Below are positions 1 to 8,464 of a stretch of DNA of 64,000 nucleotides, piece by piece (the first letter of the stretch is position 1; each line of letters starts with the position of its first letter). The stretch lies in the NCBI GenBank assembly GCA_035606945.1, contig DATNDR010000132.1:1-64000 (forward strand), written 5' to 3'. The position numbers and the translations under genes are program-made. This DNA is from GCA-003244245 sp035606945. GTDB taxonomy: Bacteria; Actinomycetota; Actinomycetes; Mycobacteriales; Pseudonocardiaceae. Below the pieces are notes generated by a model. That model was not told the origin of the DNA. It searched no databases and was given only the letters and a program-made list of their open reading frames with translations.

Positions 1-13
1 TGTGACTCCCCTG

Positions 14-241
14 TCAGTCGAACTCTCCATCTCGAACGGCAGCGGCGAACGCCGTCCACACGCCGGCAGTGAAGATCAATGCTGCCGCTGCGGGATTCTT
101 CGAGTCCCGTACGGCACGGTGACCGCCAGGCATACTGGCGACTTCCACGCAGCTGCCGCCACCGCTGCCGCTGTAGCTGCTCTTGATCCAACTCGCCCCG
201 GCTAGAGCGCTGTCGGTTGCGCGGTGCGTAGTCATGGTCAT
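14..241 (-). CDS. DUF397 domain protein
   Basis: Small 75-residue protein. The segment SWIKSSYSGSGGGSCVEVA followed by VRDSKNP is the DUF397 signature. Family knowledge: DUF397 proteins are usually encoded next to XRE regulators with a DUF5753 domain and act with them in developmental or antibiotic control in actinomycetes. Its ATG overlaps the stop of the upstream XRE gene in an ATGA junction, so the two are translationally coupled. A second ATG two codons on is possible. No membrane segment or catalytic motif is visible. It is probably the partner or target of the neighbouring regulator; that role is inferred. Confidence 0.85.
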   Translation of the reverse strand: MTMTTHRATDSALAGASWIKSSYSGSGGGSCVEVASMPGGHRAVRDSKNPAAAALIFTAGVWTAFAAAVRDGEFD

Positions 242-1095
242 AGCTCCAATGCTGTGGCGCTGATCATGTTGACCGTCTCGGCAGGGTCTTGCGCTGCGCA
301 GCATATCTGGTCAAACGCCAGTCGGTAGACGCCGACGTCCCTAGTTCGCTCGATGTAGAGCATGGACGTCAGGGTCTCAACGGTGACTATGCGTCCGTCT
401 TCCGGGTCGGGGAACTCAAGCACGTCGAAAGCGCCGTTGATGCCCGCATGCTCAGCGGCCGCAAAGGGCAGTAGACGAACGGTGATATTCGGCCGCTCAG
501 TCATCCTGATCAAGTGCTCTAGCTGGTCTCGCATGACATCCACGCCACCGACGCTCCGACGCAGGACGGTCTCACTGATCACCGCGTCTAGGATCAGCGG
601 GTTGTCACCGCTGATAAGTCGATCTTGCCGAGCACGGCGCAGATCAACCGAGCGCTCTTGCTCTTCCGGCGTAGTGCGCAGCGGGTAGGCACTGAGCACC
701 GCGGTTGCGTACTGCTCTGTCTGCAACAGTCCGGGCACTAGATCGGACTGATAAGTGCTGATCTTGGATGCTTCCGCTTCGAGTCCCAAGTAGCCTTCGA
801 ACCACTCGGGAAGTACGTCGTCGTACTTGTGCCACCAGTCCCGCTCTTTGGCCTTCCGGGCTATGGCGACGTACTTCTCGGTCTCGTCTTCGCTCAGCCC
901 GTACAGCGTCACCAACGCCCGAACGTCGTCGGGTGACACGATCTGCTTAGCCGTCTCAATCCTGCTGACCTTGGAACCTGACCAGCCGATGCGGTCGCCA
1001 ACTTGATCAACACTGAGGTCGGACGCAACGCGCAGCGCGCGCAGAGCAGAGCCCAACCGCTTGAGCCTGGCAGTGGCAGTGAACTTAGGCGGCAT
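238..1095 (-). CDS. XRE-family regulator with DUF5753 domain
   Basis: 285-residue DNA-binding regulator. The N-terminal helix-turn-helix lies at about residues 10-65 (RLKRLGSALRALRVASDLS, then DRIGWSGSKVSRIETAKQ). The rest (GYLGLEAEASKISTYQSDLV, then PGLLQTEQYA) is the DUF5753 ligand-like domain typical of WhiJ-like actinobacterial proteins. The ATG at 1095 was chosen because the family begins just before the HTH and is normally about 280 residues; an in-frame start 15 codons upstream would add an unusual tail. It forms a two-gene operon with the DUF397 gene. A divergent small gene starts about 120 bp away, so the spacer 1096-1216 probably holds promoters for both directions. Confidence 0.9.
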   Translation of the reverse strand: MPPKFTATARLKRLGSALRALRVASDLSVDQVGDRIGWSGSKVSRIETAKQIVSPDDVRALVTLYGLSEDETEKYVAIARKAKERDWWHKYDDVLPEWFEGYLGLEAEASKISTYQSDLVPGLLQTEQYATAVLSAYPLRTTPEEQERSVDLRRARQDRLISGDNPLILDAVISETVLRRSVGGVDVMRDQLEHLIRMTERPNITVRLLPFAAAEHAGINGAFDVLEFPDPEDGRIVTVETLTSMLYIERTRDVGVYRLAFDQICCAAQDPAETVNMISATALEL

Positions 1096-1216
1096 GTCGC
1101 AAGCGTCCCAGCCCGTGATCCAGCGACCAAACCGGTGCATCCTCGCGCCAGTGATCGTGCAATACTTGCATCAATACATGTGCGTAATCATGCTGCATAA
1201 GAGCCGAGGTGCTGAC

Positions 1217-1468
1217 ATGCTGACAGGGACGGGGCCAGTGATGAACGCCGGGGACGAGCCCAACCGCCGCGCTATCGAACGCGGCCGCGTGGTGGTCCAC
1301 GCATCCTGCTCGGTGCACAGTGCCAGCCGTGGCTTCACGAATCTGGTGGTGCGCAAGCTCAACGGCGACATCGAGCTAGACCCGCACGCAACCGGCGCAT
1401 GCGTGCTCACCCTCAACGAAGGTGGCGCCACCGTGCTTCGCGACGCTCTGACGGAGTGGTTGGGGTGA
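1217..1468 (+). CDS. small conserved-type hypothetical protein
   Basis: 83-residue protein of unknown function, divergent from the XRE/DUF397 pair. The ATG at 1217 has a GAGGT Shine-Dalgarno about 7 nt upstream, which decides against the longer reading frame starting at 1061. The C-terminal half (GGATVLRDALTEWLG) looks like the end of small actinobacterial proteins often found beside XRE-DUF397 pairs; that is a recollection of context, not a database result. No signal peptide, membrane helix or metal-binding motif is evident. Codon positions have the strong GC bias of the neighbouring genes, which supports it being real. Confidence 0.6.
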   Translation: MLTGTGPVMNAGDEPNRRAIERGRVVVHASCSVHSASRGFTNLVVRKLNGDIELDPHATGACVLTLNEGGATVLRDALTEWLG

Positions 1469-1537
1469 TCACTAACTTCCCGGCAGCCCAACCGTGCGAG
1501 ACGTACTCGGGACTGTGGTACGTAGGGAGCGGTTGCC

Positions 1538-1774
1538 GTGAGTGAACCCGTGATGCGGTGGGCTCCCCATCCCGACAACGGATATTGGCATGCGGTCGCA
1601 CCCGGGGATCTCCAGGCGTCGGACCGGCGCGGCTATGCAGAAGCACTCTGTGGCGTTCAGATACCGCACGACGGTCTAGATCACTCGGTACTGCCGGGCG
1701 ACATGGCGTGCCTGCCGTGCGTGATTGGCGCAACCGCCGACTTGCGCGTTCTCGAGGGGGTCGACTTGGACTAG
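1538..1774 (+). CDS. small hypothetical protein with CxxC
   Basis: 78-residue protein of unknown function starting at a GTG preceded by GGGAG. It begins with an HA-containing segment (NGYWHAVAPGD), has a single Cys in EALCGVQIP and ends with ACLPC, a spacing that could bind zinc. Similar short His/Cys proteins occur beside XRE-DUF397 pairs in actinomycetes, but I cannot name a family. Its TAG stop lies in a CTAG palindrome that also supplies the stop of the convergent ligA gene, so the two genes overlap tail to tail by 4 bp. Confidence 0.6.
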   Translation: MSEPVMRWAPHPDNGYWHAVAPGDLQASDRRGYAEALCGVQIPHDGLDHSVLPGDMACLPCVIGATADLRVLEGVDLD

Positions 1775-3867
1775 CGACCTCCACGGTCGCCGAGAATTTG
1801 GTCGGCCACTGCCCGGGCTGCGTCGGCACCCTCGGTCAGCAGGACCCGGAACCCGTCCTCTCTCAGCACCGGCACCTTGAGGGCTATGGCCTTGTCGTAC
1901 TTGGACCCCGGCTCCTGACCGACGACCACGAACGCGGTCTTCTTCGACACCGACCCGGCCGCCCGGCCGCCTCGCTGGGTGATCGCCTCGGTGGCCTCGT
2001 CCCGGGAAAAGCCTTCGAGTGAGCCGGTGACCACGATCGACAACCCTTCGAGATGGCGCACCACCGAGTCGTCGACCGGCTCGGCCAGCCGCACTCCCGC
2101 GGCGCGCCACTTGGCCACCACCGCGCGGTGCCAATCGACGCTGAACCATTCGCGCACGGCGGCGGCGATCGTCGGGCCGACGCCGTCGACTGCGGCCAGT
2201 GCCTGCTCGTCGGCCTCCTCGATGGCGTCCAAGGCGCGGAATTCCCGGGCCAGCGCCTGCGCCGCGGTCGGCCCGACGTGCCGGATCGACAGCGCCACCA
2301 GCACCCGCCACAGCGGACGATCCTTCGCGGATTCCAGGTTGGCCAGCAACTTGCGGCCGTTGGCCGAGAGCTCACCCGCCTTGGTACGGAACAGATCCAC
2401 CGCCAGCAGCTTCGACTCATCCAGGGTGAACAGGTCACCCTCGTCGTGCACCACACCGGCAGCCAGCAGTGCCACCGCGGCCTCGTACCCGAGCATCTCG
2501 ATGTCGAGGGCACCGCGCCCGGCCAGGTGGAAGATCCGCTCGCGCAATTGCGCTGGACAGGACCGGGCGTTGGGGCAGCGGATGTCGACGTCGCCCTCGC
2601 GCTCATGACGCAGTGGTGTGCCGCACTCCGGGCACGTGGTGGGCATGACGAATTCGCGCTCATCGCCGGTGCGCAGATCCACCACCGGACCGAGGACTTC
2701 GGGGATGACGTCGCCGGCCTTGCGGATGGTCACGGTGTCGCCGATCAACACGCCCTTGCGGCGTACCTCGTCGGCGTTGTGCAGTGTCGCCAGCGACACC
2801 GTGGACCCCGCAACGGTGACCGGCTCCATGAACGCGAACGGGGTGACCCGCCCCGTGCGCCCGACGTTGACCCGGATGTCGAGCAGCTTGGTGGTGGCCT
2901 CCTCCGGGGGATACTTGAAGGCGATCGCCCAGCGCGGCGCCCGGGACGTCGAGCCCAGCCGGCGTTGCGCCGACACCTCGTCTATTTTCACGACCACGCC
3001 GTCGATCTCGTGCTCCACATCGTGGCGGTGCTCGCCCCAGTAGGCGATGTGGGCGATCAGCTCGTCGATGGTGGACAGCAGCCTGGTGCGCTCGGAGACC
3101 GGTAGTCCCCAGGCAGCCAGCGCCTGGTACGACTCCGATTGACGCACCGGTTCGAACCCCCGCCGGCGACCCAGGCCGTGGCAGAGCATCCGCAGCGGGC
3201 GAGTCGCGGTCACCCGCGGATCCTTCTGCCGCAACGAGCCTGCTGCGGAGTTGCGGGGATTGGCGAAGGCCGGTTTGCCGGCCTCGACGAGCGCGGCGTT
3301 GAGCTCGGCGAAATCGGCGAGCCGGAAGAACACCTCACCCCGCACCTCGATCAGTTCCGGCACCGGGTACTCGGCGCTGGTGTGCAGCCGGTCGGGGATG
3401 TCGCGCAGGGTGCGCAGGTTGAGGGTGACGTCCTCACCGGTGCGCCCGTCACCGCGGGTCAGGCCGCGAACCAGGCGCCCGTTCTCGTAGAGCAGGTTCA
3501 CCGCCAGACCGTCGATCTTCAACTCAGCCAGGTAGTGCACCTCGGCACCCACCTCGCGGGTGACCCGATCGACCCAGGCTCGCAGCGCGTCGGTATCGAA
3601 GGCGTTGTCCAGGCTGAGCATCCGCTCGAGGTGATCGTGCGCGGCGAACTCGGTGCTGAAGCCTCCGCCGACCAGTTGCGTCGGAGAGTCCGGCGTCAGC
3701 AGCGCCGGCCAGCGTTGCTCCAGCTCCTGCAGGCGGCGAAACAGCCGGTCGAACTCGGCGTCGGAGACGGTGGGAGCGTCGAGCACGTAGTACCGGAACT
3801 GGTGGCCGCGCACGGTGTCGACGAGCTCGCCGTAGTCGGCCCGCACCTCGGCAGGCGGTTCGGTCAT
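1771..3867 (-). CDS. ligA: NAD-dependent DNA ligase LigA
   Basis: Essential replication and repair ligase that seals nicks using NAD+. The 698 residues have the full domain order: Ia domain (HQFRYYVLDAPTVSDAEFD), nucleotidyltransferase with the adenylated lysine in YLAELKIDG (Lys117), OB fold, four-Cys zinc finger (Cys412, 415, 431, 437), HhH repeats, and a C-terminal BRCT domain from about residue 612 (LEGLSIVVTGSLEGFSRDEA). The length is normal for the family. It stands as a single-gene unit, convergent with a small gene on its 3' side and about 140 bp from cspA upstream. In mycobacteria ligA also neighbours a metE-like gene, as here. Confidence 0.98.
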   Translation of the reverse strand: MTEPPAEVRADYGELVDTVRGHQFRYYVLDAPTVSDAEFDRLFRRLQELEQRWPALLTPDSPTQLVGGGFSTEFAAHDHLERMLSLDNAFDTDALRAWVDRVTREVGAEVHYLAELKIDGLAVNLLYENGRLVRGLTRGDGRTGEDVTLNLRTLRDIPDRLHTSAEYPVPELIEVRGEVFFRLADFAELNAALVEAGKPAFANPRNSAAGSLRQKDPRVTATRPLRMLCHGLGRRRGFEPVRQSESYQALAAWGLPVSERTRLLSTIDELIAHIAYWGEHRHDVEHEIDGVVVKIDEVSAQRRLGSTSRAPRWAIAFKYPPEEATTKLLDIRVNVGRTGRVTPFAFMEPVTVAGSTVSLATLHNADEVRRKGVLIGDTVTIRKAGDVIPEVLGPVVDLRTGDEREFVMPTTCPECGTPLRHEREGDVDIRCPNARSCPAQLRERIFHLAGRGALDIEMLGYEAAVALLAAGVVHDEGDLFTLDESKLLAVDLFRTKAGELSANGRKLLANLESAKDRPLWRVLVALSIRHVGPTAAQALAREFRALDAIEEADEQALAAVDGVGPTIAAAVREWFSVDWHRAVVAKWRAAGVRLAEPVDDSVVRHLEGLSIVVTGSLEGFSRDEATEAITQRGGRAAGSVSKKTAFVVVGQEPGSKYDKAIALKVPVLREDGFRVLLTEGADAARAVADQILGDRGGR

Positions 3868-3951
3868 GTGCTCGACCCTGCAAGCAGGTCTTCGGCCATC
3901 ATGCAGGGCAGACTAGCTCCGGCTCTGAGTTGTGTGCTCAACCGACACGAG

Positions 3952-3985
3952 CGCGGCCCCGCACCGTCGAAGGTGCGGGGCCGCG
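3952..3985 (-). terminator. strong hairpin terminator of cspA
   Basis: Perfect 14-bp inverted repeat (arms 3952-3965 and 3972-3985, almost all G/C) around a 6-nt loop, placed 23 bp after the cspA stop and before ligA. No U tract follows on either strand, which is common for actinobacterial terminators. It probably ends the cspA transcript. Confidence 0.8.
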
Positions 3986-4008
3986 GTTAGAACGCGCTGC
4001 TAGCGGGT

Positions 4009-4212
4009 CTAGAGGGCGCGAACCGAGTCTGCCTGTGGGCCCTTGGGGCCCTGGCTCGACTCGAACTCCACGCGCTGGTTCTCGTCCAAGGTGCGGTAGC
4101 CGTCGCCCTGGATGGCGGAGAAGTGGACGAACACGTCGGGGCCACCCCCGTCGACGGAGATGAAGCCGAAGCCCTTCTCCGCGTTGAACCACTTCACGAC
4201 GCCCTGTGCCAT
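4009..4212 (-). CDS. cspA: cold-shock protein, CspA family
   Basis: 67-residue single cold-shock domain that binds single-stranded RNA/DNA and acts as an RNA chaperone. The RNP1 motif (KGFGFIS) and RNP2 motif (VFVHFSAI) are intact. Length and sequence match housekeeping actinobacterial Csp proteins. The gene is monocistronic: a hairpin terminator follows at 3952-3985, and about 220 bp without a gene lie upstream (4213-4433), long enough for the extended 5' leader typical of csp genes. Whether it is truly cold-induced cannot be told from sequence. Confidence 0.95.
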   Translation of the reverse strand: MAQGVVKWFNAEKGFGFISVDGGGPDVFVHFSAIQGDGYRTLDENQRVEFESSQGPKGPQADSVRAL

Positions 4213-4433
4213 GTGCTCTCCCTAAAATCTGACGCTGTGGAATCTGCAGCCAGCACCGTGCCGGCCGCGCGGTTGCGCGGACCACGCGCCCCGTTGGGAG
4301 GCGTCCCCGAGGGAAGCGCGAAGCCCGTAGTCAGACATTCCACGGACGCTTCACAACGATCGGGGAACCTACACGACCACAACCTGGCGCCACGCTATCA
4401 CCTTGCGCAGCGCGACCTCGGGCGGGACATTCG

Positions 4434-5834
4434 TCAGATCGGCTGTAATGCGGGTTTGATGTTGGCGTTGTGATGGAAGACGTTGTCCGGGTCGTACTTG
4501 GCCTTGATCCGGGCCAACCGTTCGTACTTGGCCGGACCGTAAGAGGCCCGCACCCGGTCCTCGTCGTCCTCGGCTATCGAGTTGACGTAACTCCCGGAGC
4601 CCATGGCGTAGGGCAGCAACGCGTCCCAGAAGGACCTCACCCAGCCCCGGTCGACCGACAGTGATTCCGGGTTATCGGCTATTGCCACTAAGAAGGCACC
4701 GAACCGGGCGGCGCGGCTGCCTCCGAACGCGGTCTCCTCCTCGCTAGGTTCGCCGTACGCCCCGGTGAGCGAGTAGATCATCAGCGCCGACAGCGGGGAA
4801 CTCTTGCACGGCTGGTGCTCGGTGATCACGGCGACTGCCTCGTCGGACAGGCCCTCGAGGTAAAGTCCCTTGTCGTAGGCGTGTAGCCCCCACCGGTAAG
4901 TCTCATCGAACATCTGTTGGAGCTGGGCGTAGGGCGTGGGGGTGACGAAGTCGAACAACGGTGGTAGGGACTCGCGGATTTGCGCGACGATCCGGGCGTG
5001 CTGGTCTTCCGTTCCGAAGCCGACGACCAACAGCGCGTAGCCGGGCGTGAAGTGGAAGTTCTCAGGCACGAACGGTGCCGGCGGAGCGCTGAGGCCCCCG
5101 ATCATCACGGTGGCGTCCGCGGGTAGGGTCGCGATGACATCCCGGCCGAGCCCCAGCGCCTCCGTGCCCTGCTCGAGCCCGTAGAAGAACAAGCCAAAGT
5201 GGACAATTGGCCCGATCGGGTGCAGCTGGAACTCGAACTCGGTCACAACGCCGAAATTGCCACCGCCGCCGCGCAGCGCCCAGAACAGGTCGGGATTCTC
5301 GTCGGTGGCGGCCCGCAGCTGACGCCCGTCGGCAGTGACAACCTGGGCCGAGATGAGGTTGTCCGCGGTCAGGCCGTGCTGTGGGGTCAGCCAGCCCAGC
5401 CCGCCGCCCAGCGCGATACCGCCCACGCCGGTGTGGCTGACCAGCCCAAGGGGCACCGCCAAACCATGCGCCTGGGTCGCCGCATCCAGGTCGTGCAGGG
5501 TTGCTCCTCCGCCGACCCGCGCGCGGCGGGTGACCGGATCGACCGAAACCTCGCGCAACGGGCTGAGGTCGATCATCAGGCCGCCGTCGCACACGGCCAT
5601 GCCTGCGAAGTGGTGGAAACCGCCGCGCACTGAGATCTCCAGGCCGCGCTGAAGGGCGAACTCGATGGCCGCTACGACATCGGTGGCGTCGGCGCAGCGG
5701 ACTATCACCACCGGATAGCGGTCGATCTCAGCATTCCAGGCCGAACGTGCCTCGTCGTAACCGTTATCGCCCCGGGTCAGCACAGTGCCGGATAACTCCG
5801 CGCGGAAGCCCTCGATGTCAATGGTCTGCGTCAT
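4434..5834 (-). CDS. FAD-linked oxidase, berberine-bridge-enzyme type
   Basis: 466-residue flavin oxidoreductase. The N-terminal FAD-binding PCMH domain has RGGFHHFAG; His74 aligns with the histidine that carries FAD covalently in this family. GGIALGGGLGWLTPQHGLTAD is the second FAD-binding block; the Cys used by bicovalent members is absent, so single attachment is expected. The C-terminal BBE motif (YDPDNVFHHNANI) is present. Family members oxidise sugars, alcohols or secondary-metabolite intermediates; the substrate here is unknown. No signal peptide is seen, so it is likely cytosolic. It is flanked by unrelated single genes. Confidence 0.9.
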   Translation of the reverse strand: MTQTIDIEGFRAELSGTVLTRGDNGYDEARSAWNAEIDRYPVVIVRCADATDVVAAIEFALQRGLEISVRGGFHHFAGMAVCDGGLMIDLSPLREVSVDPVTRRARVGGGATLHDLDAATQAHGLAVPLGLVSHTGVGGIALGGGLGWLTPQHGLTADNLISAQVVTADGRQLRAATDENPDLFWALRGGGGNFGVVTEFEFQLHPIGPIVHFGLFFYGLEQGTEALGLGRDVIATLPADATVMIGGLSAPPAPFVPENFHFTPGYALLVVGFGTEDQHARIVAQIRESLPPLFDFVTPTPYAQLQQMFDETYRWGLHAYDKGLYLEGLSDEAVAVITEHQPCKSSPLSALMIYSLTGAYGEPSEEETAFGGSRAARFGAFLVAIADNPESLSVDRGWVRSFWDALLPYAMGSGSYVNSIAEDDEDRVRASYGPAKYERLARIKAKYDPDNVFHHNANIKPALQPI

Positions 5835-5991
5835 GGACCGCTCCCATCCGTGCTCAAGCTGTCACGGCCACCTCCGGCCGAGCACTACACAGAGCTGGTC
5901 TACCGGCTCCTTGATACATCGCCTCTTCGGCAGCCTGACGATACGCCCGATCGAGACCCCCCGAAAGAATTCATCCGGACACATAAAGTGA

Positions 5992-7020
5992 CTACAGGTC
6001 GAGCTGCCAATCGATCGCGCGGCGGTACGGGCGGAATCCCATCGCCTCGTTGATCGCCACCATGTACGGGTTGGAATCAGCATTGCACGTGGCGATGAGA
6101 CGCAGCTCGGACCGCTCGCGCCGGGCAAGCGCGAGGTTGGCCACCTTGATCAGCGTGCCCAGCCGGTGACCACGGTGTTCCGGCGCGACGATGGTGTCGC
6201 CCTGCCAGGCGAACCAGCGCGAGGTGGTGTCAGCACCGATGTGGGTGAAGCCGACCAGCCGCCCGGCGCGGTCCATCGCCGCGGTGGTGACGTTGTGCTG
6301 TCCGCGGCCGAGCCAGCAGGCGTCCCTGGCTTGGATCCGGGCCGCGTCGTAGACCTCCTCTTCCCACTGCAGGTCGTCCAACGGGACATCGGTGGACATC
6401 CGGGCCGTGAGGTAGGCGACGTCATCCAGCCACTGCGGCGGCGTGGCGCCCACCCATTGGACCAGCGAGTAGTCCCCGGAGCGGGCTCGCGCCTGCGCGC
6501 CGAGCCGGGCCAGCACGGCCGGGTCCACCGTGTTGATGTCAAGGCGCCGCAGGGTCTGCACCAGAGCCGGCACCGCGCCAGAGGCCGCGGCGAATCGACC
6601 GGTGGGATCGGAGGCCGCTGGATCGAGCGGTTGTGTCGTCCAGAAGATTAGACGGCTCCGGTCGTGCCGGGTGGCCTCGGCGCGCAGATGGGCGAGCAGC
6701 GCCCGGCCGACTCCGCGTCGCCGGTGATCGGGCGCCACCAGGATGCCGCCGTAGGCGTTGTGCAGGTTGTCCAGCATCGGGAGACCGAGCACGAAGGCAC
6801 CCGCCACTGAACCGTTTACCCGGGCCAACCACGTCGTCCGCAACTTGCCGGGCCCGGGGTGCCGGAAGCTGCCCAGCTGGTGGATCCAGCACGGCGGCGG
6901 GTCATCGGGATGGTCCGCCGCCACCACTGTGCAGCACAGCTCGTACCACTGCCGGATCGCGTCCTCGTCGGACGGATCGACCGGGGCGAGGGACAGCCGG
7001 CTGAGGCTGACGGGGGACAT
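5992..7020 (-). CDS. tandem-GNAT acetyltransferase
   Basis: 342-residue protein with two GNAT folds. The first carries the acetyl-CoA loop as APDHRRRGVGRALLAHLRAE, the second as APEHRGHRLGTLIKVANL followed by NPYMVAINEAMGFRPYRR. This double layout matches mycothiol-synthase-like and related actinobacterial GNAT proteins of about 330-350 residues, but mycothiol synthase (MshD) cannot be claimed because the neighbours give no support. The ATG at 7020 is preferred over 7056 because the longer form adds a basic tail outside the fold. The gene lies 48 bp downstream of the MetE-like gene on the same strand and may be co-transcribed with it. Confidence 0.85.
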   Translation of the reverse strand: MSPVSLSRLSLAPVDPSDEDAIRQWYELCCTVVAADHPDDPPPCWIHQLGSFRHPGPGKLRTTWLARVNGSVAGAFVLGLPMLDNLHNAYGGILVAPDHRRRGVGRALLAHLRAEATRHDRSRLIFWTTQPLDPAASDPTGRFAAASGAVPALVQTLRRLDINTVDPAVLARLGAQARARSGDYSLVQWVGATPPQWLDDVAYLTARMSTDVPLDDLQWEEEVYDAARIQARDACWLGRGQHNVTTAAMDRAGRLVGFTHIGADTTSRWFAWQGDTIVAPEHRGHRLGTLIKVANLALARRERSELRLIATCNADSNPYMVAINEAMGFRPYRRAIDWQLDL

Positions 7021-7068
7021 GCCCCTATCCCGCCACGCGCGCGGCATCAATGCCACCGGTTTTCCGGC

Positions 7069-8103
7069 TCACCCCGCCCAGGAGTCGGGCGGGTCGAGGA
7101 ACGCCTGTCCCAGTTCCCGAGCCAGGGTCAAGGCGCGCCGGGCCCAGTCCGGGGTGGCGCCGGCCAGGCCGCACGACGGGGTCGGCAGGCAGCGCTGGGC
7201 CAGGAGCGCACGGTCGAAACCGAGCCGGTCCACCAGATTCAGCGCCGGTCGGGCCAGTGCCTCGAGGCTGGGTGGCGCTTCGGGTGGCAACGCCGGCACC
7301 AGACCGAGCAGCACCGTTGCCCCGGTGTCCCACGCCTCGCCGAGGGCGTCGATGGTGGACCTGGGCGCACCGGCGAGCAGTTCGGCGTCGACGGCCAGCG
7401 CGTCGGCTCCGGCGCGCCGGAGCAACGCCAGCGGTGGCCGCGGCGCGCAGCAGTGCACGATCCGCGGCACGGGCAGTGCGTCGAGCACCCTGCGCAGCAG
7501 CTCAACGGCGTCATCGTCGGACACGGCGGGCACGGTGCCGTATCCGGATGGAGTGGGCACGCCGCCGGCGAGCACCGCGGGCAGGCCCGGTTCGTCGAGC
7601 TGCACCACGGTGGCCACCCCGAGCCTGCGGGATACCTCTGCGGCATGCGCCCGTAGCCCTTCGGCCAGCGACGCGGCGAACTCCCGCAACGCGCCGGTGT
7701 CGGTGAGCACCTTGTGCCCGGTGCGCAGCTCGATTTCGGAGGTCAGCGTCCAGGGCCCGGCGGCCTGCACCTTGACCACCGCCGGCCGGGCGCCGGCGGA
7801 ATCCACCGCCTCCTCCAGCGCATCCAGGTCGGTGCGCAGCAGGTCGACGCCACGGCGGTGGTCACGGCCGGGCCGCGCGGTGACCCGGTACCCGGAGGGC
7901 ACCAGCTCGACGGCGAGGTCGACGAGCAGCGCCGCGGTGCGGCCGATCAGGTCGGCACCGGCACCTCTACCGGGAAGCTCGGGCAGGTGCGGCAGCTGCG
8001 GTAGCTCGCCGACGACGGTGCGCGCGGCTTCCAGAGGGTCGGTACCGGGCATCGAACCGATCGCGGTCGCGGTGCCAGTTGGCCAGAATGGGAGGTCGGT
8101 CAC
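7069..8103 (-). CDS. cobalamin-independent methionine synthase-like (MetE C-domain) protein
   Basis: 344-residue protein related to the catalytic C-terminal half of MetE. It starts FWPTGTATAIGSMPGTDP and has the zinc ligand region as VHCCAP plus a later SCGLAG cysteine, so the metal site looks intact. The N-terminal MetE domain is missing, as in archaeal-type core-MetE and the mycobacterial homologue beside ligA. It may transfer methyl groups to homocysteine from an unknown donor, or serve another cobalamin-independent methyl transfer. Start is GTG. It shares the ligA neighbourhood seen in mycobacteria. Confidence 0.85.
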   Translation of the reverse strand: MTDLPFWPTGTATAIGSMPGTDPLEAARTVVGELPQLPHLPELPGRGAGADLIGRTAALLVDLAVELVPSGYRVTARPGRDHRRGVDLLRTDLDALEEAVDSAGARPAVVKVQAAGPWTLTSEIELRTGHKVLTDTGALREFAASLAEGLRAHAAEVSRRLGVATVVQLDEPGLPAVLAGGVPTPSGYGTVPAVSDDDAVELLRRVLDALPVPRIVHCCAPRPPLALLRRAGADALAVDAELLAGAPRSTIDALGEAWDTGATVLLGLVPALPPEAPPSLEALARPALNLVDRLGFDRALLAQRCLPTPSCGLAGATPDWARRALTLARELGQAFLDPPDSWAG

Positions 8104-8207
8104 CGGGGATGTCTATCAAGGACTCGCCGGCGTTAGGTGGTGAGGTCAACAACTTACGTGCGACTACGAATTGCCTGCACCCTGACCGCTGGGCACGGTT
8201 GGCACAG

Positions 8208-8224
8208 GGCCCGTGCCCCGGGCC
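8208..8224 (+). promoter_or_regulatory. leader hairpin before the 66-residue peptide gene
   Basis: GGCCCG and CGGGCC (8208-8213 and 8219-8224) pair around a 5-nt loop, ending 9 nt before the Shine-Dalgarno AAGGAGG (8234-8240). The close placement suggests a leader structure that could affect translation. The region also overlaps the start area of the divergent MetE-like gene, so chance pairing in GC-rich DNA is possible. Confidence 0.4.
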
Positions 8225-8246
8225 GAGATCTTCAAGGAGGCACCCG

Positions 8247-8447
8247 ATGTCTGACGTATCCAGCGATTACGTGGAGCTGTTGCCAGCCCGCACCGTCTTG
8301 TCGACCTTCGCCCAAGGCGCCGATGGGGGGAAGGGTGGCGACACGGACCTGATCGGGTCCATCCTCAGCCACGTTCACATCATGGAGAATTCTTACACCA
8401 GCAGTGGCACTGCCGGCTCGGCCGGCAGCACCACCAACGGTCTTTAA
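8247..8447 (+). CDS. 66-residue Gly/Ser-rich peptide, leader-core-like
   Basis: Small protein with an exceptionally good translation signal: AAGGAGG six nt before the ATG. The first third (DYVELLPARTVLSTF) is ordinary and looks like a conserved block. It is followed by a glycine-rich stretch (GADGGKGGDTD), a short hydrophobic/histidine segment (SILSHVHIM) and a low-complexity Ser/Thr/Gly/Ala/Asn tail (TSSGTAGSAGSTTNGL). No Cys, signal peptide or membrane helix. The leader-plus-small-residue-tail shape resembles ribosomal peptide precursors, but no modification enzyme is adjacent: the flanks are a MetE-like gene and mnmA. Function unknown. It is transcribed against both neighbours, so it must have its own promoter. 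Confidence 0.7.
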   Translation: MSDVSSDYVELLPARTVLSTFAQGADGGKGGDTDLIGSILSHVHIMENSYTSSGTAGSAGSTTNGL

Positions 8448-8464
8448 GGGCCAGCCCTGCCGGA

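Noticed and set aside
5992..7056. Calling the double GNAT mycothiol synthase (MshD)
   Set aside because: The two-GNAT layout fits, but many actinobacterial double GNATs are unrelated and there is no supporting neighbour; left as a general acetyltransferase.
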